Assembly (NCBI RefSeq): GCF_900087055.1
Contig: NZ_LT575468.1
Coordinates: 1,860,001-1,924,000 of the forward strand
Direction: 5' to 3'
Length of the DNA stretch: 64,000 nt
DNA from: Plesiomonas shigelloides
Lineage (GTDB): Bacteria; Pseudomonadota; Gammaproteobacteria; Enterobacterales; CAMTGL01
The notes below the pieces were generated by a model. The model was not told where the DNA came from, made no database searches, and was given only the letters and a program-made list of their open reading frames with translations. The translations under genes and the position numbers were made by a program. How positions within the stretch are numbered: position 1 is the first letter of the stretch; each line of letters begins with the position of its first letter. Below are positions 1 through 8,860 of the stretch, piece by piece.

Positions 1-2
1 TC

Positions 3-1373
3 GGCGGCTACGTGTACGTATTTGAACGTAACACCTACCGCTTGATGAGCAGCGAAGGCAACATGTTCATCAACTTTGCCCATTGGCAAGATGGCAAACT
101 GAACGTTAACGTGCCAAAAACGCTGATCCGCAACAAAATGCTGCTGGCATGGATTTATGATGCAGACGGCAAGCTGCTGTGGCGGCTGGCTGACCTGCCG
201 GAATTTGAAGAACAAATCAGATCCGAATGGCTGAAAAAACCCGGTTTCTATGAAATTGATAGCCCACACCCCATCGCCACGTATCCGCTGCTGGGTAACG
301 AGCGGCTGAAAAACCGCCTACCGGATTATATTGATGATGATGTGACCTATTCGGTAGCGGTTAACACCTATCCGGCGATGAACGAGCTTCCTTCGATGAC
401 CATCGTCACCCTCGATGCCGTACCACAAGAGTTACAAGACTCCGATTATGTCTGGACCTTATTCGAATGGGTGCTGGTCGCACATTTGCTGCTGGTGATG
501 CCACTATTATGGCTAGCAGCCAACTGGAGCTTGCGCCCCATCGCTGAGCTTTCGTTACAGGTGGAAGAGCTAGAGACCCACGACCGCGAACATCTGGATT
601 TACGCCCCAAGCCACCACAAGAATTGCGCCGGTTGATCTTAAACCTCAACCGTTTGATCAGTTCGCAAAAGCAGATGCAAGAGCGCTACCACGCCACGCT
701 CGGCGATCTGACGCACAGCCTTAAAACCCCGCTGGCGGTGCTACAAAGCACCCTACGCTCATTGCGTTTATCGCCCGAAAAAACGTCACTGGAGGAAGCC
801 GAACCGGTCTTGCAAGAGCAAATCGATCGCATTTCGCAGCAAATCGGCTATTACCTGCGCCGTGCTGATCGCCCCCACGATGATCCATTACACCGGCAAT
901 TGACCTCCGTACCCGGCATGCTTGACCCGCTTTGTGGCGCGCTGAATAAAGTCTATGCCAGTAAAGGCGTAAGCCTGACACTAGATATCCCGCCAGAGCT
1001 GATTTTCTGCGGCGATCGGGAGGATTTTATGGAGGTGATGGGCAACATCATCGATAACGCCTGCAAGTACTGTCTCGAATTCGTCACCATCTCTGCCCGC
1101 CAGCAAGGCGATGCGCTGCAATTCATCATTGAAGATGATGGCCCCGGCATTCCCCCAGCCAAGCGCGAAACGGTGATCCAACGAGGGCAACGCGCCGATA
1201 CGCTCAAACCAGGACAAGGCTTGGGATTAGCCATCGCTACCAGTATCTTGGAGCGCTACCGCGGTAAAATTGAGATAGCGCAAAGTTTGCTGGGTGGCGC
1301 GAAATTTACGGTTACCTTTGCCGATCAAGAAGACAAGGCGCTTTACCCTAAAACACGTATAATGCGCGGATAA
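3..1373 (+). CDS. phoQ: Sensor histidine kinase PhoQ (5' end cut by window edge)
   Basis: Membrane sensor kinase that responds to low Mg2+, acid and cationic peptides and phosphorylates PhoP. The frame is open to the window edge, so the first transmembrane segment is missing. Visible in order: most of the periplasmic sensor domain, the second membrane segment (LLLVMPLLWLAANWSLRP), HAMP, the dimerisation/phospho-acceptor motif LTHSLKTPLAVLQS, the N box NIIDNACKYC, and the G boxes DDGPGIP and GQGLGLA. Similarity to E. coli PhoQ is continuous. The periplasmic acidic patch is short (DYIDDD) compared with the EDDDDAE cluster of E. coli. A TATAAT at 1358-1363, inside the 3' end, may be a -10 element for roxA, but no good -35 is seen. 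phoP should lie just outside the window. Confidence 0.95.
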   Translation, partial: GGYVYVFERNTYRLMSSEGNMFINFAHWQDGKLNVNVPKTLIRNKMLLAWIYDADGKLLWRLADLPEFEEQIRSEWLKKPGFYEIDSPHPIATYPLLGNERLKNRLPDYIDDDVTYSVAVNTYPAMNELPSMTIVTLDAVPQELQDSDYVWTLFEWVLVAHLLLVMPLLWLAANWSLRPIAELSLQVEELETHDREHLDLRPKPPQELRRLILNLNRLISSQKQMQERYHATLGDLTHSLKTPLAVLQSTLRSLRLSPEKTSLEEAEPVLQEQIDRISQQIGYYLRRADRPHDDPLHRQLTSVPGMLDPLCGALNKVYASKGVSLTLDIPPELIFCGDREDFMEVMGNIIDNACKYCLEFVTISARQQGDALQFIIEDDGPGIPPAKRETVIQRGQRADTLKPGQGLGLAIATSILERYRGKIEIAQSLLGGAKFTVTFADQEDKALYPKTRIMRG

Positions 1374-1396
1374 AAGTACGACAGGAACACAACCGC

Positions 1397-2533
1397 ATGC
1401 AGTATCAACTTAATCTTGATTGGCCAGCGTTCATGGCTGAATTCTGGCAGAAAAAACCGGTGATCCTACGCCAAGCATTCCCTGGCTTTGTCGATCCGCT
1501 GACCGCGGATGAATTGGCCGGTTTAGCGATGGAGCCCGATGCCGACAGCCGTTTGGTGAGCTTTAAAAATCAAACTTGGCAAGCTGAACATGGCCCTTTT
1601 GAAGCCTACGACCACTTGGGTGAAACCCACTGGTCACTGCTGGTACAGTCAGTTAACCATTGGCATCCAGTGGCTGCGCAGCTGGTCACGCCATTTCGCG
1701 TTCTGCCTAACTGGCGTTTTGACGATCTGATGGTTTCGTTTTCAACACCGCAAGGTGGCGTTGGCCCGCATATCGATCAGTATGGTGTATTCATCATTCA
1801 AGGTTCGGGTCGTCGCCGCTGGCGCGTTGGGGACAAACTGCCGCTTAAAGAGCACTGCCCGCACCCAAGTCTGCTGCATGTTGAGCAATTTGAGCCAATT
1901 ATCGATGAAGAGCTCAATACCGGCGATATCCTGTATATTCCGCCAGGCTTCCCGCACGATGGTTACTCACTGGAAACCTCAATGAGTTTCTCTGTGGGTT
2001 ACCGTGCGCCGAATCAGCGTGACCTGATCAGCAGCTTTGCGGACTACCTGCTGGCCAATGATCTTGGCAATCAACGCTATGACGATCCTGAACTGGCGCT
2101 GACTCGCACTCCTGGCGCGATCACTGAGGCTGAATTGAACAAGCTGCAAACCATGATGTTGGCGACCTTGAAAGATCCCGCCATCTTTACTGACTGGTTC
2201 GGCAGTTTCATCAGCCAATCGAGCCATGAGTTAGATCTGGCTCCGGCCGATCCAGAGTTTACTGCCGAAGAAATTTACGACATGCTGCAGCAAGATGCGC
2301 TGCCGTTGTATCGCCTTGGTGGTTTGCGTGCGTTTTATATCGGTGAGCGCTGCTTTATCAATGGTGAGGAGCTGCATCTGCCAGAAGGCTGCGCCGAAGT
2401 TCGTCATCTGCTGTGCGATCAAGAATCATTCACTGCTGACGATCTGGGTGACAATCTGGGTAACCCAGCACTGCTGTCGACGCTCACAGAGCTGGTGAAT
2501 TGCGGCTATTGGTATTTTACTGACGAAGAGTAA
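1397..2533 (+). CDS. roxA: Ribosomal protein uL16 3-hydroxylase RoxA (YcfD)
   Basis: JmjC/cupin-type Fe(II)- and 2-oxoglutarate-dependent oxygenase that hydroxylates an arginine of ribosomal protein L16. The 378-residue product starts like the E. coli protein (QYQLNLDWPAFMAEFWQKKP). It carries the metal-binding HxD in GVGPHIDQYGVF and the later His in PPGFPHDGYS, followed by the C-terminal winged-helix region typical of the family. It starts 23 bases after phoQ stops, on the same strand, as in E. coli, so it is probably cotranscribed with phoPQ. A perfect TATAAT inside the end of phoQ could give it an extra promoter. Start chosen at the ATG preceded by AGGAAC. Confidence 0.95.
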   Translation: MQYQLNLDWPAFMAEFWQKKPVILRQAFPGFVDPLTADELAGLAMEPDADSRLVSFKNQTWQAEHGPFEAYDHLGETHWSLLVQSVNHWHPVAAQLVTPFRVLPNWRFDDLMVSFSTPQGGVGPHIDQYGVFIIQGSGRRRWRVGDKLPLKEHCPHPSLLHVEQFEPIIDEELNTGDILYIPPGFPHDGYSLETSMSFSVGYRAPNQRDLISSFADYLLANDLGNQRYDDPELALTRTPGAITEAELNKLQTMMLATLKDPAIFTDWFGSFISQSSHELDLAPADPEFTAEEIYDMLQQDALPLYRLGGLRAFYIGERCFINGEELHLPEGCAEVRHLLCDQESFTADDLGDNLGNPALLSTLTELVNCGYWYFTDEE

Positions 2534-2603
2534 ATCCCTCTCCGCGCAGATTCGCTAACCCGCATTGGCTGAATCCGCGAAAGCGCTTAATCCACGAAAA
2601 CTG

Positions 2604-2645
2604 AGCTCAGCATGGTCACTTTGTTGATCATGCTGAGCTTTCTTG
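2604..2645 (+). terminator. Terminator-like hairpin after roxA
   Basis: Perfect 11-bp inverted repeat, AGCTCAGCATG (2604-2614) and CATGCTGAGCT (2629-2639), with a 14-base loop, followed by a short TTTCTT run. The weak T-run makes it a moderate terminator. It lies about 70 bases after the roxA stop. Confidence 0.55.
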
Positions 2646-2826
2646 ATCATGCACAGCGTTCTTCACCTAATGAATGTTCCCCCCAATGAAGCTACCTTAT
2701 CCTGTGCAACAACCGAGTGTGACAGCAAAAATTAAATCAATCTGATACAGGAAATTCGTTCTTCGTCGCCACAATGGCTCACCTCTCTGACAGTGTTTAT
2801 AGTCATGTGAAACCTTGCTTTTGGAC

Positions 2827-3411
2827 ATGATGATGGAAGCGCTGAATCAGCATCTTTTCTTATTGATTAACGCCACAGCCGATACGCCCTTGTGGTTAAT
2901 CAGCACGGCTCATTTTATTGCTCGTTGGCTTATTTATATTGTTTTAGCCACATTTATTTTCCAATTTATCCGCGGCGATAAAGAAACCCAGCAGCATATC
3001 ATTGCGCTGTTTATCTGTGCCCTACTAGCCTATTTGGCCTGCTTTATTATTGGCAAGATTTATCCGCATCCGCGCCCGTTTATGGTGCCTATCGGGAAAA
3101 CCTACCTGCTCCACAATGCCAATGCCTCATTCCCAAGCGGACATGCAACGTTGATGTTCAGCCTCGGCTTTTATCTGCTGTTTAGTGAAAGAGCCGTCAA
3201 AGAGGGAAAACTTAGCCGGAAAACACAAAGTGCTTGGCTAATCCTGTTACTCGGCGTAGCTATCAGTTGGGCGCGGGTATTTTTAGGCGTTCATTTCCCG
3301 TTCGATATTCTGGGTGCTATTCCGGTCAGCCTGTTGGCGGCTTATCTGACATGGCGTTTAGCCTCTTATCTCTGTCCGCCGCGCCGCACACCACCACAAC
3401 GGCGCACATAA
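2827..3411 (+). CDS. PAP2-family phosphatase, probable undecaprenyl-diphosphatase (YbjG/BcrC-like)
   Basis: Inner-membrane lipid phosphatase of about 194 residues with several hydrophobic segments. The PAP2 signature is complete: KIYPHPRPF (KxxxxxxRP-like block), PSGHAT (SGH) and the later SWARVFLGVHFPFD (SRxxxxxHxxxD-like block). Its start (EALNQHLFLLINATADTP) resembles E. coli YbjG, which recycles undecaprenyl pyrophosphate to the monophosphate carrier for peptidoglycan synthesis; that substrate is inferred from the family. The frame opens with a TTG at 2815, but an ATG lies at 2827 with further ATGs at 2830 and 2833; no strong ribosome-binding site separates them. It stands alone between roxA and a convergent EAL gene. 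Confidence 0.8.
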   Translation: MMMEALNQHLFLLINATADTPLWLISTAHFIARWLIYIVLATFIFQFIRGDKETQQHIIALFICALLAYLACFIIGKIYPHPRPFMVPIGKTYLLHNANASFPSGHATLMFSLGFYLLFSERAVKEGKLSRKTQSAWLILLLGVAISWARVFLGVHFPFDILGAIPVSLLAAYLTWRLASYLCPPRRTPPQRRT

Positions 3412-3439
3412 GCTCTACCACGTGAGTTCCACTATCACT

Positions 3440-3463
3440 ATGTGAATATGTGAATATGTGAAA
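3440..3463. repeat. Three tandem 8-bp units
   Basis: ATGTGAAT, ATGTGAAT and ATGTGAAA stand head to tail between the PAP2 gene and the convergent EAL gene. This is a short slippage-type repeat with no evident function. Confidence 0.6.
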
Positions 3464-3547
3464 AACGTCGTCTGCGCTGTTGGCCACAGGTTATTCACTC
3501 ACACACTTAACTCTCGCAATTAACTACAGCCATACTGGCAGCTCGTG

Positions 3548-5068
3548 CTAGTCGGTATGGCTCACATCATGCAGCAATTGTTCACACGTCAGCGGCCGAC
3601 TGAAATAATAACCTTGCGCGAACAAAACACCGCTCCGGCGTAGATAGGTCAGTTGTTTTTCTGTCTCTACCCCTTCGGCAACCACCTTCATCGAAAGATC
3701 GGTTGCCATCTGCAAAATCGAATTCAGCACTGGGGTGTGTACCGTTTCCTGCCCGATGGATTGGATAAAACCTTTATCAATCTTTAGAAAATCCATCTTG
3801 TGCTTTTGCAGATAAATCAGCGCACTATGGCCAGTACCAAAATCATCAATCGCCAGTTCAAAACCGAGGTCATGCAGTTCTTTGAACAACCGTTCAGCCT
3901 CGGCATCATCTTTAATTAACACCCGTTCGGTAATTTCCAGCACACAGACAAAATGCTGCGCTGGCAGACAAGCACGAAACGCGGTTAAATCCGCAATAAT
4001 ATGCTCTGATTGCAAGTGCACTGCCGAGATATTAACGGCCAGCTTCATCCCCGGTGAGAAATGTTGCACCATCAATTTGGCATCTTTAGCCACCAGCTCG
4101 AACATATGCTTCGTGAGCTCAATAATTACCCCATTATGCTCGGCATACGCAATGAACTGATCCGGCGGAATGAGCCCTTTCACCGGATGCTTCCAGCGTA
4201 GCAACACTTCAAAACCGGCCATCACTTGGGTATGTAAATTAAACACCGGTTGGTACACCACGAAAAACTGACCCTCACGGATCCCTCGCAGTATTTCCGA
4301 GCGCATATCTTGTGCTTTGCCATGGTAGATATAGATCAGCATCATGACTAACATACTGATCGTTAATGAGAAAAAGATCATCTCATACCATGAAGTCACC
4401 GTTAGCAATTTGCCAAAAAAATACAATCGATAACCATATTTTTCTGACTCAATACTGGCGAGTGGTTTAGGCAGTGTAGACGGGCTTTGAAACTCATGCT
4501 GTCCTGTCACCAAGGCTTTGTTATCAATCACGATAGCAATCGCAGTTAATTTGGCAGAGGCTGACACCAAAAGTTGTGCGCTGTTAACTGGCAGCGGGAT
4601 TGTCGCCAACCCACCAGAAACTCGCCCACTGTGATCTTTTACCCACAAATAAACGATGGGCTTATTAGGCAAGGCGGCGGTTCCCAAGCTCACATGCAGG
4701 CCATAAGGCTTATCTACGCGCGTATCTGGGAAATAGTTTTTAAGCAAAAAAGTGCGACTGCCTAATGCCGATGAACAGTAAATCTCATCCCCTTTCACAA
4801 TAAGATAAGAGCGAACCATATCATCGAATGCTGCCAGTTTAACGAGATCTTCTTTTATCGCAGAACAGGTCAACTGAGGAAGTGAAAATAGTTTATCAAT
4901 TTCGCCAACGACTCGGTCAAGGCGCTGATCAATACTGATACGAGTCTGCGTTAATGCTGCATTGGTTTCATTAGCCGAATAAGATTGGATAAAAAGAAGA
5001 GAAAGAATAAAGACAAGAATGAACGTAGATACGCCAGAGAATATTATTATTGATATTTTACTTCTCAT
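3548..5068 (-). CDS. CSS-motif EAL-domain cyclic-di-GMP phosphodiesterase
   Basis: Membrane phosphodiesterase that should hydrolyse c-di-GMP. The N-terminal membrane segment (about residues 7-28) is followed by a periplasmic CSS domain with the motif YCSSA at about residues 97-101 and a partner Cys at about 68. A second membrane segment (about 230-248) precedes the cytoplasmic EAL domain from about 260. The catalytic set is present: EVLLRWKHP (EAL variant EVL, about 287), IDDFGTGHSAL, LKIDKGFI and VAEGVET. No GGDEF domain is present. In E. coli the CSS-EAL proteins are controlled by periplasmic DSB redox state, with the Cys pair limiting activity; that mode is inferred here. The gene is monocistronic. 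Confidence 0.9.
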   Translation of the reverse strand: MRSKISIIIFSGVSTFILVFILSLLFIQSYSANETNAALTQTRISIDQRLDRVVGEIDKLFSLPQLTCSAIKEDLVKLAAFDDMVRSYLIVKGDEIYCSSALGSRTFLLKNYFPDTRVDKPYGLHVSLGTAALPNKPIVYLWVKDHSGRVSGGLATIPLPVNSAQLLVSASAKLTAIAIVIDNKALVTGQHEFQSPSTLPKPLASIESEKYGYRLYFFGKLLTVTSWYEMIFFSLTISMLVMMLIYIYHGKAQDMRSEILRGIREGQFFVVYQPVFNLHTQVMAGFEVLLRWKHPVKGLIPPDQFIAYAEHNGVIIELTKHMFELVAKDAKLMVQHFSPGMKLAVNISAVHLQSEHIIADLTAFRACLPAQHFVCVLEITERVLIKDDAEAERLFKELHDLGFELAIDDFGTGHSALIYLQKHKMDFLKIDKGFIQSIGQETVHTPVLNSILQMATDLSMKVVAEGVETEKQLTYLRRSGVLFAQGYYFSRPLTCEQLLHDVSHTD

Positions 5069-5195
5069 ATTTCATTCCATAGATTACAGGCTCATCCACT
5101 GCCTTTCTATGAATGACTATAGCACCGTTATGCAACAATACACACGCTATCCTCGCGGGGCTCATTCTTTTTGCATAAAAAACACGCAAAAATGA

Positions 5196-5561
5196 TTACG
5201 GCAAGTTATTGGTTCGGTTAAATAAGCTATTTTGGATATACCATGCGCTAAAAGATACCGGCTGGCATGTTTTTTCCTTTAAATAACAATACGTTCCGTC
5301 AGAAAACTCAATAACACCACGTTGATTGGCATGTAACAGACTATCCCATGCGGTTTGGCTGTTTACATTTTTACGCTCCACATGAAAATGACTTAACGTC
5401 TTATTTTTTGATATTCCCTGCTGCGTGGCACAAAATGCTTTCGGTTTATCACAGACAACACCCTCTTCCGGAATAAAGATATCCGGCGCGGTAAAAACCA
5501 GAGAGTCCAGTATTGCGGCTCCACTGATGACGACTGAAAGTAAAATGATGAAGGGATTCAT
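5196..5561 (-). CDS. Small exported protein, resembles the YcgJ family
   Basis: 121-residue protein with a hydrophobic N-terminus that could be a signal peptide or anchor. Two Cys pairs stand out: GVVCDKPKAFCATQQGIS and GTYCYLKEKTCQ. The spacing recalls the poorly characterised E. coli YcgJ family, with two likely periplasmic disulfides; this assignment is from memory of the pattern and tentative. The ATG follows GGATAGTGCA. A TATACT lies on this strand at 5588-5593, bracketed by an inverted repeat TGCACTAT (5562-5569) / ATAGTGCA (5592-5599), which could be an operator. No function is proposed. Confidence 0.6.
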   Translation of the reverse strand: MNPFIILLSVVISGAAILDSLVFTAPDIFIPEEGVVCDKPKAFCATQQGISKNKTLSHFHVERKNVNSQTAWDSLLHANQRGVIEFSDGTYCYLKEKTCQPVSFSAWYIQNSLFNRTNNLP

Positions 5562-5771
5562 TGCACTATCCGCTTTTACACTGCTTACAGTATAGTGCAG
5601 AAATAGAGCAGAAAATTATATTGAAGGTTTTTAAATAACTAAGTAAGTCTAAAGAATTACGCCTCTGAACTTAGCTGAGTGCAACGCTAAGCCAAATCAA
5701 CACGACAAACCAAACGCTCGGCTAACAGAACAAAACAACTGACATAATGCACTCGCATTTAACACAGCAAT

Positions 5772-5798
5772 AGCCCGCCAACAGTGAGGCGGGCTTTT
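5772..5798 (+). terminator. Intrinsic terminator facing rightward with no upstream gene
   Basis: AGCCCGCC (5772-5779), an 8-base loop and GGCGGGCT (5788-5795) followed by TTTT. The T-run lies on the + strand, whereas both flanking genes run on the - strand; on the - strand the stem is followed by TATTGCTG. It therefore suggests a + strand transcript ending here, or it serves poorly for the leftward 76-residue gene. Confidence 0.55.
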
Positions 5799-5817
5799 AT
5801 CGCTGACTTATCAATTC

Positions 5818-6048
5818 TTATCCCCTTTGCGGTTTCATTGCCCGTGACCAGAAGCGGTTGTCAGTTGAGCTTTTCATCGGGTTACCGTACTTAGCCGCCA
5901 AAATCGCATTCAACCGCGCTAAACCCACTTCAATGCCGCAATGGGCTTTCAATGCTGAAGACAATTGCTTGGTTGTAAACTGATCCGAAAGCAAAGTCCG
6001 ACTCAGGTTCATGATAGTAGTGTCGTTAACTGATATCCGCATTTTCAT
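5818..6048 (-). CDS. Unknown 76-residue protein with a CRP-type promoter
   Basis: I do not recognise this protein. It is soluble-looking, with a helical, basic C-terminal half (ALKAHCGIEVGLARLNAILAA, then NRFWSRAMKPQRG) and one Cys. There is no signal peptide or membrane segment. The ATG follows AAGAGAATGAAA, an acceptable ribosome-binding site. A perfect CRP core site lies 56-71 bases upstream, at the spacing expected for a class II promoter with a -10 near 6077-6082. That promoter architecture supports it being a real gene. The helix-rich segment could be a small DNA- or RNA-binding element, but nothing proves this. Confidence 0.6.
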   Translation of the reverse strand: MKMRISVNDTTIMNLSRTLLSDQFTTKQLSSALKAHCGIEVGLARLNAILAAKYGNPMKSSTDNRFWSRAMKPQRG

Positions 6049-6103
6049 TCTCTTTTATTGAATAACCATGCATTAAATCTATCAGGTCAAATCCACTATC
6101 GTC

Positions 6104-6119
6104 TGTGATTTTGGTCACA
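6104..6119 (-). promoter_or_regulatory. CRP site upstream of the 76-residue gene
   Basis: TGTGA (6104-6108), six bases, TCACA (6115-6119): both half-sites match the CRP consensus exactly, and AT-rich flanks extend the match. Centred at 6111.5, it is about 41 bases from a start near 6070 on the - strand, where an ATAGAT-like -10 lies at 6077-6082. The rest of 6120-6470 holds only the gloA leader; I see nothing else in it. Confidence 0.65.
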
Positions 6120-6470
6120 TTTACAGAAAGTTAATTGCATGAGTGATGCAAAATATTTCCATTAAGCACCGGCTCCTCTCAGCAAAAACATAACTTTAAA
6201 ATCATATAATTATGAGATTTCATCGCAGGTATCGACATGAAAACAGCTGTCAGCCGCAGATCTGACACATACCGCAACACAAAGTGTTCTGCTACACACA
6301 CAGAAAGGCCGCGATAAATCCACACAACAAGAAAGGAATAAAAATTCATTTGGCACGCTATTTTATCCCTCGCCACAGCGCCACTATTGTCCAATGTGGG
6401 GGTTTATTCTGGCGGCAGTTCCTGCGATCATGAGAGTTGAAGGATGACATTTCAGAAGAGGATATAAGCC

Positions 6471-6875
6471 ATGCGCATTCTGCATACCATGTTACGTGTT
6501 GGCGACATGCAGCGCTCTATTGAGTTCTACACCAAGGTTCTCGGCATGAAACTGCTGCGTACTAGCGATAACGAAGAATATAAGTACTCACTGGCCTTCG
6601 TCGGCTTTGGTGATGAGAGCTCAGGTGCTGTGATTGAGCTGACTTATAACTGGGGTGTTAGCGAATACGAGATGGGTACGGCGTTTGGCCATATCGCACT
6701 GGGCGTTGATGATGTCGCAGCCACTTGTGAGGCTATCAAGCAAGCTGGCGGTAAAGTCGTGCGTGAAGCAGGCCCTGTCAAAGGCGGCAGCACCATCATT
6801 GCGTTTGTTGAAGATCCGGATGGCTATAAGATCGAACTGATCCAAAACAAGCAGGCCAGCCAAGGTTTAGGCTGA
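6471..6875 (+). CDS. gloA: Glyoxalase I (lactoylglutathione lyase)
   Basis: Converts the methylglyoxal-glutathione hemithioacetal to S-lactoylglutathione in the cytoplasm. The 134-residue length is typical. The Ni(II)/metal ligands of the E. coli enzyme are all present at the same positions: His5 (MRILHTML), Glu56 (AVIELTYN), His74 (GHIALGVDD) and Glu122 (KIELIQNK). The ATG follows GAGGATATAAGCC. It stands alone on the + strand and ends at a strong bidirectional terminator shared with motY. Confidence 0.97.
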   Translation: MRILHTMLRVGDMQRSIEFYTKVLGMKLLRTSDNEEYKYSLAFVGFGDESSGAVIELTYNWGVSEYEMGTAFGHIALGVDDVAATCEAIKQAGGKVVREAGPVKGGSTIIAFVEDPDGYKIELIQNKQASQGLG

Positions 6876-6923
6876 CAACTCATCTAGCTCTCGCTCGACG
6901 AGTCAGTCTTGTGGGTGAAAACA

Positions 6924-6953
6924 AAAAGCGCTGTCAGTGACAGCGCTTTTTTT
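6924..6953. terminator. Bidirectional terminator between gloA and motY
   Basis: AGCGCTGT (6927-6934), loop CAGTG, ACAGCGCT (6940-6947), with A-run on the left and seven T on the right. It can end gloA rightward and motY leftward. Confidence 0.85.
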
Positions 6954-6992
6954 ATCGCGAGACGTAATCGATAGCTCTCGATTGGCTAACAG

Positions 6993-7865
6993 TCACATAT
7001 CCGACGACCGCGACAGCGAAATAATCAAGCGGCGGTTCAGACCGCGATTGAGCGCTGAGCGATTATCCGCTACTGGGCGCTGATCACCATGCACCTGCAG
7101 CTGAATTTGCTCTGGCTTTAATCCCTGCGTCACAAAATAGTGCTGCATGTTTTCGGCTCGCTTACGCGCCAGCTCTTCTGAATTGGAGGCCACTTCCCGA
7201 TCGTCACTGTGCGCAGCCACCAATACCAGCTCTACATCCTTGATATGACGGATATACTGCGCAATTTGATCGAGCTTTTTCTGCGAATCAAAGGTCAGCT
7301 TTTCGCTATTGGCCTGATAATGCAACACAGTGTAGGCAATATCATCAAAGCTGTACGGCAGCAAACGTTGCACGCAGGCTAAATATTTCTTGTATGGCCC
7401 TTTAAAGTGCGCCGGTGACAGACTCACTTGCACCCGCTCGTTGTTGTAGTACCAATCACGGTAGCTCAAGGTTGGTAAACGGCCACGCTCGAGCTCGGTC
7501 AACATCCGCCATGCATCTTGTCCATTCACATAACCATCAAACTGCTTGAACAGCTTTAAGGTATTGATGGTGCCGGCATTAGTGCCTGGCATCCAGCGAG
7601 GAGGTAACGATAGCAGCGTTGCCTGACGGGTTTCCGCCATCGGCCGGAACATTTGCAGTTCAAAATCGAGGTTAATTTTCTTGCTGGCATGGGAGCTGAA
7701 CACACCGGTGCCATAGCCCGGAACCGGATGCTCTAAACGGCATTCCAGCGGCGTATCCTGCGTCATCACCCAGGTAGAATCATCAATTCCGGCGAAAAAC
7801 TGCCTTTCAGCCCGTAAAAAGGGGCTAACTAGCATCAAACCGGCAACTACAACTTTTTTAATCAT
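6993..7865 (-). CDS. motY: Sodium-type flagellar motor protein MotY
   Basis: Periplasmic T-ring protein that docks PomA/PomB-type stators around the basal body of sodium-driven polar flagella. The 290-residue product has a signal peptide (MIKKVVVAGLMLVSPFLRA), the MotY N-terminal domain (TPLECRLEHPVPGYGTGVFSS, KKINLDFELQM, LFKQFDGYV) and a C-terminal OmpA-like peptidoglycan-binding domain (about residues 180-290; VLVAAHSDDREV, NRGLNRRLIISL). The frame extends 8 codons upstream, but AGGAG lies 10 bases before the ATG at 7865, so that start is preferred. It is divergent from rnt. MotY is characteristic of vibrios and relatives and absent from E. coli. Confidence 0.93.
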   Translation of the reverse strand: MIKKVVVAGLMLVSPFLRAERQFFAGIDDSTWVMTQDTPLECRLEHPVPGYGTGVFSSHASKKINLDFELQMFRPMAETRQATLLSLPPRWMPGTNAGTINTLKLFKQFDGYVNGQDAWRMLTELERGRLPTLSYRDWYYNNERVQVSLSPAHFKGPYKKYLACVQRLLPYSFDDIAYTVLHYQANSEKLTFDSQKKLDQIAQYIRHIKDVELVLVAAHSDDREVASNSEELARKRAENMQHYFVTQGLKPEQIQLQVHGDQRPVADNRSALNRGLNRRLIISLSRSSDM

Positions 7866-7997
7866 TCGGTGGCAACTCCTGCGTATCATAGTGATTAGCG
7901 ACCGCGGGAAGGAATACTTTAGTTAAGCGCCATAAATTGCAATAATAAGCTCTCTTTATTTCACGCACGCTGATCTGTACAGCACCAAAGAGAAATC

Positions 7998-8678
7998 ATG
8001 GCTAAAACTCTTAACCCGAATTGTCTGAGCGCCCGTTTCCGAGGCTATTTCCCGGTGGTTATTGATGTGGAAACCGCAGGATTTAATGCGCAGACGGATG
8101 CGCTGCTGGAAATCGCGGCCGTCACGCTGAAGATGGATGAAGATGGTTGGTTGATGCCGGATCAGAAACTGAGCTTCAATGTTGAGCCGTTTGAAGGCGC
8201 CAACCTCAATCCGGAAGCGCTGGCGTTTACCGGTATCGATCCCCACAATCCACTGCGCGGTGCCGTGAGCGAATATGAGGCATTGCACGAGATTTTCAAA
8301 GTGGTGCGCAAAGAGCAAAAGGCCAATGAGTGCAACCGCGCCATTGTTGTCGCGCATAACGCAGCCTTTGACCACGGCTTTCTGATGGCGGCCGCTGAGC
8401 GTGCTGGCCTCAAACGCAACCCGTTCCACCCGTTTGCCACCTTTGATACTGCCGCGCTCAGTGGCCTGGTGCTAGGACAAACTGTGCTCGCGAAGGCTTG
8501 CCAAACCGCCAAGATCCCGTTCGATAATAATCAGGCGCACTCTGCCCTGTATGACACCGAACGCACCGCAGAGCTGTTCTGTGAGCTGGTTAATCGATGG
8601 AAGCGTCTGGGTGGCTGGCCACTGGCATTCGCAGCAGATGATGAAGAGTCAACCGCAGAAATCGCTGACTCAAATTGA
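7998..8678 (+). CDS. rnt: Ribonuclease T
   Basis: 3'-5' exoribonuclease of the DEDDh family that trims tRNA CCA ends and matures 5S and 23S rRNA and small RNAs. The 226-residue protein shows the Exo I motif [10 protein letters not shown], Exo [12 protein letters not shown] and Exo [16 protein letters not shown], with the catalytic D, E, D, H and D in place. It starts at ATG after AAGAGAAATC. It is divergent from motY with a shared 130-base promoter region. Confidence 0.97.
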   Translation: MAKTLNPNCLSARFRGYFPVVIDVETAGFNAQTDALLEIAAVTLKMDEDGWLMPDQKLSFNVEPFEGANLNPEALAFTGIDPHNPLRGAVSEYEALHEIFKVVRKEQKANECNRAIVVAHNAAFDHGFLMAAAERAGLKRNPFHPFATFDTAALSGLVLGQTVLAKACQTAKIPFDNNQAHSALYDTERTAELFCELVNRWKRLGGWPLAFAADDEESTAEIADSN

Positions 8679-8775
8679 GCCTCTGAGCTACCTCACTGTC
8701 ATCATCAACAGAAAAGTGAAACCCGCATTTCAGCCGCATACATTGCAGCTTGTTGCGTGGTAAACATGACAATCT

Positions 8776-8809
8776 ACCGGATGATTTTTACAATAAAATC
8801 ATCCGGTTT
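8776..8809 (+). terminator. Terminator downstream of rnt
   Basis: Perfect 12-bp stem CCGGATGATTTT (8777-8788) / AAAATCATCCGG (8795-8806), extended by an A-T pair, with a 6-base loop and TTT after it. Confidence 0.7.
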
Positions 8810-8860
8810 AGTTCGATAATTAGCCGCTATCAGGCTTAACTCCCCTTTTCTCTGCGTTTA

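Noticed and set aside
6179-6394. Leftward 71-codon frame upstream of gloA
   Set aside because: No ribosome-binding site and no family; sits upstream of the CRP-controlled promoter region.
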